Source: Chondrosia reniformis
Taxonomy: Eukaryota > Porifera > Demospongiae > Chondrillida > Chondrillidae
Assembly: GCA_947172415.1 (NCBI GenBank)
Contig: OX359190.1
Span: forward strand, 9,982,001-10,046,000
Reading direction: 5' to 3'
Length of the DNA: 64,000 nucleotides
The notes below the pieces were generated by a model that did not search any database, was not told the DNA's origin, and saw only the letters and a list, made by a program, of their open reading frames with translations. Positions within the stretch are counted from its first letter, which is position 1. Each line of letters begins with the position of its first letter. The position numbers were made by a program, and so were the translations under genes. Of this stretch, positions 58,141 through 64,000 are shown piece after piece.

Positions 58141-59268
58141 TCAGAGCTGTAATTGAATAGTTGATTCTGTTTGGATATTGTAATCACTGAGTGTACGACT
58201 ATCTTCCAACTGCCTACCAGCATAGATAAGGTGCTGTTGGTCAGGTGGTATTCCCACTATGTCCTGAATCTTTGTTTTGACACTCTCAATAGTATCACTT
58301 GGTTCCACATCAAGTGGAATGGTCTTACCAGTGAGGGTCTTTACAAATATTTGCATACGTCTCCGTCTAGGTACCAAATGAAGAAGAATTGCCTCTGTTT
58401 GGATGTTGTAATCACTGAGTGTATGACCATCTTTCAACTGCTTACCAGCATAGATAAGGTGCTGTTGGTCAGGTGGCATTCCCACTAAGTCCTGGATCTT
58501 TGTTTTGACACTCTCAATAGTATCACTTGGCTCCACATCAAGTGGAATGGTCTTACCAGTGAGGGTCTTTACAAATATTTGCATACGTCTCCGTCTAAGT
58601 ACCAAGTGAAGAAGAGTTGCCTCTGTTTGGATGTTGTAATCACTGAGTGTACAACCATCTTTCAACTGCTTACCAGCATAGATAAGGTGCTGTTGGTCAG
58701 GTGGTATTCCCACTATGTCCTGGATCTTTGTTTTGACACTCTCAATAGTATCACTTGGTTCCACATCAAGTGGAATGGTCTTACCAGTGAGGGTCTTTAC
58801 AAATATTTGCATACGTCTCCGTCTAGGTACCAAGTGAAGAAGAGTTGCCTCTGTTTGGATGTTGTAATTACTGAGTGTACGACCATCTTTCAACTGCTTA
58901 CCAGCATAGATAAGGTGCTGTTGGTCAGGTGGTATTCCCACTATGTCCTGGATCTTTGTTTTGACACTCTCAATAGTATCACTTGGTTCCACATCAAGTG
59001 GAATGGTCTTACCAGTGAGGGTCTTTACAAATATTTGCATACGTCTCCGTCTAGGTACCAAGTGAAGAAGAATTGCCTCTGTTTGGATGTTGTAATCACT
59101 GAGTGTACGACCATCTTCCAACTGCTTACCAGCAAAGATAAGGTGCTGTTGGTCAGGTGGTATTCCCACTATGTCCTGGATCTTTGTTTTGACACTCTCA
59201 ATAGTATCACTTGGTTCCACATCAAGTGGAATGGTCTTATCAGTGAGGGTCTTTACATAAATCTGCAT
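58141..59268 (-). CDS. Degenerate polyubiquitin-like protein: five ubiquitin units without Gly-Gly
   Basis: This is one open exon of 375 residues, four units of 76 plus a last unit of 71. Each unit follows ubiquitin closely ([20 protein letters not shown] ... PPDQQHLI). Residues equal to K6, K11, K27, K29 and K48 are kept; K33 is Ile or Leu and K63 is Thr. Leu8, Ile44 and Val70 of the hydrophobic patch remain. Every internal unit ends HLVPRRRR or HLVLRRRR in place of LRLRGG, and the last ends STIQLQL, so no unit has the Gly-Gly needed for cleavage or conjugation. The units are about 228 bp each and very alike, indicating recent expansion or gene conversion. The frame is open upstream to an acceptor-like site at 59289-59290, which may join it to the exons at 59.9-61.5 kb. 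Confidence 0.9.
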   Translation of the reverse strand: MQIYVKTLTDKTIPLDVEPSDTIESVKTKIQDIVGIPPDQQHLIFAGKQLEDGRTLSDYNIQTEAILLHLVPRRRRMQIFVKTLTGKTIPLDVEPSDTIESVKTKIQDIVGIPPDQQHLIYAGKQLKDGRTLSNYNIQTEATLLHLVPRRRRMQIFVKTLTGKTIPLDVEPSDTIESVKTKIQDIVGIPPDQQHLIYAGKQLKDGCTLSDYNIQTEATLLHLVLRRRRMQIFVKTLTGKTIPLDVEPSDTIESVKTKIQDLVGMPPDQQHLIYAGKQLKDGHTLSDYNIQTEAILLHLVPRRRRMQIFVKTLTGKTIPLDVEPSDTIESVKTKIQDIVGIPPDQQHLIYAGRQLEDSRTLSDYNIQTESTIQLQL

Positions 59269-59544
59269 TGAGATATGTAATAAGTCTTCTGCTTGAGTAT
59301 GATATGTGGATTTGGTTACTGCATATTCATTCCTAACAGGGATCCGTGTTGACTAATTATGCATGCATGGAGTATAAACTAAAAAAAACATTCAGAGCAT
59401 AGAAAAGGACACGATGGCTGATCCTAAAGCTTCGATGTATTATATAATCAATTGATGGACAAACATGCATGGTATAGATTCCTTACCAGGTATGCAGTAT
59501 TTTTTTGAAGGGATTGTTCAGTGTTCTGAACTGCAGCAGCTAGC

Positions 59545-61479
59545 TCACATTTTCCTAAGGCATAACATTATAAAACATCTTATTAGAACTAGTTGCTCTA
59601 AATATAGCTTATGAGAATCTCCACTACTTTTAGAACCAAACTTGGTTACTTGTATATATTGTACAGCCGGAATGGTTGTCAGAAAGAATATTTGATAAAT
59701 ATTATTATTATAGAAAATCCTTATAAGTTGCTTAACTGAGACACCTAGGATATTGAGCTGATAGCAGCTCTGACTGTGTGTGTAAACATCTATATAAGTA
59801 GGTTTATCTGTTATATACTGTATAATGCCCTTCAGCCCATCGGGCAAGTAAACATTAGTATTATAGTATTGCTGCATCTTACTTGCATCAAACACTAGGA
59901 CATCAGGAAGGGATTCAAAAGGTTCTCGTGGTTTATAGCTTTGAGAATTGAGACCTTTATTCCCAAAAGGTGGAAGCTACAAGAATTATATGTATAGTGA
60001 ACACAAAACTATATACATGTACAGTCATAAACATCTCACCAAGTCCACTGTAGCTTTGAAAACCTTTGGCAGAATCTGAAAGTAAGATAATGTGTATATA
60101 CCTTGAGATTTGTATTTAATTAGTAGATTAGGAACTTACGTAAGATCTATGTAATACATACTTTAGTGCTCCTGAAGAAATCTCCCCCAGACAGCAGACA
60201 GTCTTTTATGACAAACATGGCTGTGCTCCAATTGATCTCAACCTGAATAAATCCTGGGATAACAATCTTTTGGACTCTCAGCTCTAGCAAAACCCAAGAC
60301 ACAGCTCTTTGACAGTGTGCCTTCATCAGAGATTTTACATATTGCTTTGGAATGTGAAAGGTGATGATAGAACTGCCTGGTCTAACTGGTCCACCTATTT
60401 CAATCTGGTCCCTGGGAATGCCTACTCCCTCTGCTAGTACACCAAACCACAGCTCGTGACAGGAACTATACTTCAGCTGGTAAATACTATCTTTAAGGGT
60501 AATATTTACCTCTACCTGATCTTGCTTCAATGGCTTCTGGGCTCCCTGGAATGCCTCAATATTCTCTAACCTATTCTTGATCTGTAGATACTGAAAGAGG
60601 TGGCCCTGATAATGATCAAGGATCTTCATAGCTTCCTCATAACAGCTCAGGTCACATGTTTGGACAGCACGAAGAACGAGCATGAGCAGCAAGAGATCGT
60701 TCCACTTATCAGGTATATCGAGATACTTTAGAACTTCCTCGGTAGATTTAGCAGCTTCTACGTGTACTCTCTGCTTTCCTTCTACCATCTTATGCTTTCG
60801 ATCGATAATGAATACAACTTGCTTCTTGATTATTTCTGCGTGCTTCGGGAGCAATCCAAGGACGAGAGTGTATGCTGACGAGTAGAGCAAATGCAAAACT
60901 TCTTCAGCATTCGTACAGCCACGACTCATTAAGGAACACTCCAAAATTCTCCGACACGAATCAGCTACAATATGGTATGTGTCTCCGACATCAGATCTGC
61001 TTGCGTTGAATTTTGGCCTCTTCCTTTGAATGGCAGTAGTTGGTGGCGATTCTATAGTTTGTAATGGCTGTATGTATGGCTATATAGATTTAACATTAAT
61101 ATAGCTTACCATCCAAGAACTGGTCGATCATTGAAGCCAATGCTAGCTGGTTATCATGACTCTTGCATTCCTTCAAAGCTTTGGAAAGGATTCTAAGCTT
61201 TCTAACTGAAGGGTCTTTGACAAGCTTAGTATGTAAATGGGCATTCGCTTCCTCACTATTCGACTTAGATTGAATGGTTTCCAAATCAGTTACATCAATA
61301 GCATTTTCTCTTAAAAGTGTAGATGCCCATGTCCTACAGTCATTGAATTTAAGAAATCGCTTGTTAAACTCTTCCTCTTTCAGGAACTTCAGGACTTTCT
61401 CTATCTCCTCCATGTTATGATATGCCTCATATATTATGCGTCGTTTGAACAACAAAACCAGCACTTCCTGTTGTAACAT
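59545..61479 (-). CDS. Uncharacterised protein, possibly the N-terminal part of the ubiquitin-repeat gene
   Basis: Proposed exons are 61479-61110, 60964-60162, 60075-60040 and 59976 onward. Junctions are GT-AG and phases fit. Ending at the stop at 59545 gives 546 residues. Alternatively a GTAAGA donor after 59883 joins in frame to 59288 and the five ubiquitin units, giving 816. The first roughly 120 residues are helical and charged and end in a pattern (KLRILSKALKECKSHDNQLA) reminiscent of a death-fold domain, which is speculative. A later segment (PVRPGSSIITFHIP) resembles a strand-rich module I associate with sponge death-domain proteins. I recognise no catalytic motif. The start is uncertain: TTACAACAG just after ATG 61479 could be an acceptor. 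Confidence 0.6.
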
Positions 61480-62113
61480 GAATAATTTACATGCTACATC
61501 TACTTTAGAGTAAAGACCTATAGGGAACTAAATCTAGTACATGAGAGCTTTTGATGAGGATACAAGAATTTTCTCCTTCTCCATGATGGCCATGCAATGC
61601 AACATGCAAATATAGTATTTATATATATACCTTAGTATATTGTAACTTGTAGCCTACTGTATAATTCAGTAGAGTTTGTGTTTGTTTGTTTGTTTGTTTG
61701 TTTGTTACCGCATTACTCCGTCGTTTCTGGACGAAATGCAGTCTAACTCTCACAGATTATGGAGTATCACTTGGGAAGTGACCTGAAGTATTTCATTTAC
61801 GAAAATTCGCCGCTGCGGAGAAGAGCGTCCAGTCTCAAATTTATGTACGGGAGAGACGTCATTTTTTATCATTTTATCGTAGCGGAGCTACATGTATATA
61901 TGGTACATTGTAATTAAAATCTTCAGTTAATAGGGCATCATAACCTGGATAGTCTATGTGCTATGACACAAACAAAAACAAACCCTTGTACCATCTGCGA
62001 TTTGAAGCCTATATGAGGTAATTATGGCAACATTGTATTTTAACCAGATATACAACTGACTTTTCTTTGTACAAAATCTACTTCAACTTTACATAACACA
62101 CATATGAGTGAGC
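61480..62113. other. Intergenic region with TTTG microsatellite and possible promoter
   Basis: No coding region is supported. A TTTG run lies at about 61675-61706. The stretch at 61710-61880 is less AT-rich than its surroundings (CGCCGCTGCGGAGAAG), and could be a promoter or first exon of the minus-strand gene to its left. Confidence 0.4.
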
Positions 62114-64000
62114 TTAGCTATGTGACACAGAATGTGTAATTCTCAAATGATCTTCAGTTTGGTGTGGTAAATTAACATTAAATAAAACAGTTTTATCTTG
62201 GAGTAGCGGATATGTCTCTTGTAGCCTCTTGATCCAGGACTGAAGGACCTTCAGATCTGCTGACTGACAGTGACACACAGCAAGAAGACCTACACACAAA
62301 CAAGTCAGAAAGAATAAGCTGATAACCTAAAAGATTGTTCTAGTTGTCATGGATACATGTTAATACAGCTAGATATACAAAAGCCATTAAACACTGTTTA
62401 ATTAGTCCAATTATACATTCCATAAATGATACATTAAATGCATTAATGCATAAATAAAGTGTTATAATAATAATTATGTAGAAAACCATATTATTTAAAC
62501 CTATCTATCTATGAAATATAAATAATAATAATGAAGTATAAAAATATATACAAGATATTACTTTAAATGGAGCTACATATAGCAGTCTATACAGTTCTAC
62601 TGACTGACTCACCGTGGGTAACTTCAGCCAGTGGGAAGGTGCTGAGGGTAAAGTAGTGTTGTTGAGTTCCCTTCATCCATATTCGGTGAGGTCCTTCCAC
62701 ATGCAGCACTTCACCAGGCAGAGTGATATCCTGGCGACTAGACACTGAAGGAGTGTCACATGTCAACTGAGAGAGGCTTGGGAACACAGCTCCCATCACA
62801 GGCACACCATCAATCTGGAGTAACAGAACAGGCACCAGTGACAGAATAGAAACCCAAAATATAGTCACTGCCAATAGTGCTAAATATAGTAGCAATATGA
62901 TATCATGGAATCACATACCATGACATAATACATTCATAAATTAATATGTATGTGCACACATTGAAGTAACTAAAGGTTATTTCTAGGGATGCTAGAATGT
63001 AACCATTTTTGATATTAATTTTATTATTAAATGAGTTGTAAAGATTAGTTATTGAGTTTATGATTTTGGGAATACTAGAGTGTATCTTGGGAATTGTACT
63101 TGTGGTCAAAGGGAAATACCCCCTGATATCCCATGCAAATCTATTAACAGTTTTCATTCAAGATAAAAAAACTACATCCAAACTTAATATCTTGCCTCTG
63201 AGAACTGCTTTCTTGGGTAAGATATGGAAGCAACTTATTTGGGACTAGATATATCTCTTTGACAACAAGATTACATATATAGCATGCAATTTAAGGAATG
63301 GATACAAATGTGAGGAAAGTCCCCAACAGACACATATACATGCTCTTACTTCTACATGATCAACAGTTGCTTTACCAGCACATATCCTCTCTAATAGGAG
63401 AGCGCCCAATTCAATTGGGTCAGAGGGGAGTTCCCCCTTAACACTGTAGGGGTTTGCCCCTTCAAACCTGTCAAACCAGTAACCTATCCGAACACACTTT
63501 TCTACTGGAGGACTGGTCCTACCAAATATCTCTATAAGAATAGTGTATGTTAGATTGTCCGGTCTAATTCCATTCTCCTCCATTTTGGTTAAAATTAGCA
63601 ATGCTAGGTCAATCTGAGGATGGGGCTTTGGCCAAAAGGCATCAAATATGTTTCTTGGAATGAACCTTCCTTTTGGAAATAAGTCTAGTACTCTGTTGTA
63701 TGTGAGAAGATCTTTTTGAAGCTCAAAGTCGGCCATTTTAGAGACAGCCAGTTTTATAAACTTCATGTGGCCTCTCAAGTATTTGTCTCTCGATCTAAAC
63801 TCAACCAGTGCCTTTCCAAATTGCTCTTGTCTCTTTAAACCTTCAATATTCTTTACTTGCTCCAAGAATTTCTCCATGGGTACTCTCTCTAGAATCAAAT
63901 TATCCTTTTTGCTTATGCTAGAGTTCTGTCTTATGGAGCACTTCAATCCACTAGTTCGTATCCGCCATCCTACGCTCAAGATTGCCGTTCTTCCATACCA
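62114..64000 (-). CDS. ECSIT: ECSIT-like protein (Toll pathway intermediate / complex I assembly), 5' end outside window
   Basis: Exons are at least 64000-63350, then 62814-62613 and 62289-62114, with GT-AG junctions and matching phases. The central segment is strongly ECSIT-like: RDKYLRGHMKFIKLAVSKM, FPKGRFIPRNIFDAFWPKP, then LALLILTKMEENGIRPDN, a PPR-like helical pair. The second exon (GVPVMGAVFPSLSQLTCD, EGPHRIWMKGTQQHYFTLST) and the third (LLAVCHCQSADLKVLQSWI) match the C-terminal domain. ECSIT acts in Toll/BMP signalling and, in mitochondria, in complex I assembly. The visible N-terminus is arginine-rich and acid-poor (WRIRTSGLKCSIRQNSS), in keeping with a mitochondrial presequence. No ATG is visible in frame, so the start lies beyond 64000. 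Confidence 0.88.

Noticed and set aside
58579-59271. 230-codon plus-strand frame opposite the ubiquitin array
   Set aside because: It is a shadow of the repeated ubiquitin-like coding sequence; the minus strand gives clear ubiquitin homology.

Overview
The window looks like a metazoan nuclear genome, most probably a demosponge. It is AT-rich with short spliced genes. It carries an axonemal dynein heavy chain (flagellated cells) and ECSIT, a metazoan signalling and complex I assembly protein, alongside an expanded family of soluble kinases with an HGDLTANN catalytic loop, which I associate with sponge kinase expansions. The species call (Amphimedon-like) is inference.

Left third (1-27 kb, plus strand): a tandem array of kinase genes. 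One partial gene (kelch exon only, 289-1278) is followed by five kinase genes, K1 1601-4323, K2 7884-10961, K3 13395-16954, K4 18237-20945 and K5 22262-26548. Each has a kinase N-terminus split by one conserved phase-2 intron, an acidic Ser/Glu-rich linker, and then either a large single-exon kelch-like beta-propeller (K2, K3, K5) or a short helical C-terminal domain (K1, K4, where a dead kelch exon remains in an intron). K3 has an in-frame TGA just before the ATP-binding lysine. Between the kinase genes lie minus-strand copies of the last exons of the neighbouring dynein gene (about 4.8-7.6, 11.9-13.2, 17.3-17.9 and 21.4-22.0 kb). The array therefore grew by duplicating a unit made of a dynein 3' end plus a kinase gene. 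A 945-bp fold-back element with an 8-bp target duplication, a LINE fragment and palindromic elements are embedded.

Middle (27.47-57.65 kb, minus strand): one complete many-exon DNAH1-type inner-arm dynein heavy chain, from the N-terminal tail to the C-terminal [10 protein letters not shown]. Its introns carry about a dozen minisatellites. Three of these repeat a real 5' splice site, and one is a 24-bp unit that stays in frame with the exon, giving 21 tandem donor sites. One intron holds a complete intronless kinase gene (48056-48994) whose C-terminus is a half ubiquitin unit.

Right (58.1-64 kb, minus strand): a degenerate polyubiquitin-like array of five units in which the Gly-Gly tail is replaced by a run of four arginines, possibly spliced to an uncharacterised upstream protein (59.9-61.5 kb), then ECSIT running off the window edge.

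Kinases, a death-fold-like protein, ubiquitin-like repeats and ECSIT side by side suggest an innate-signalling neighbourhood, but functional linkage is inference.
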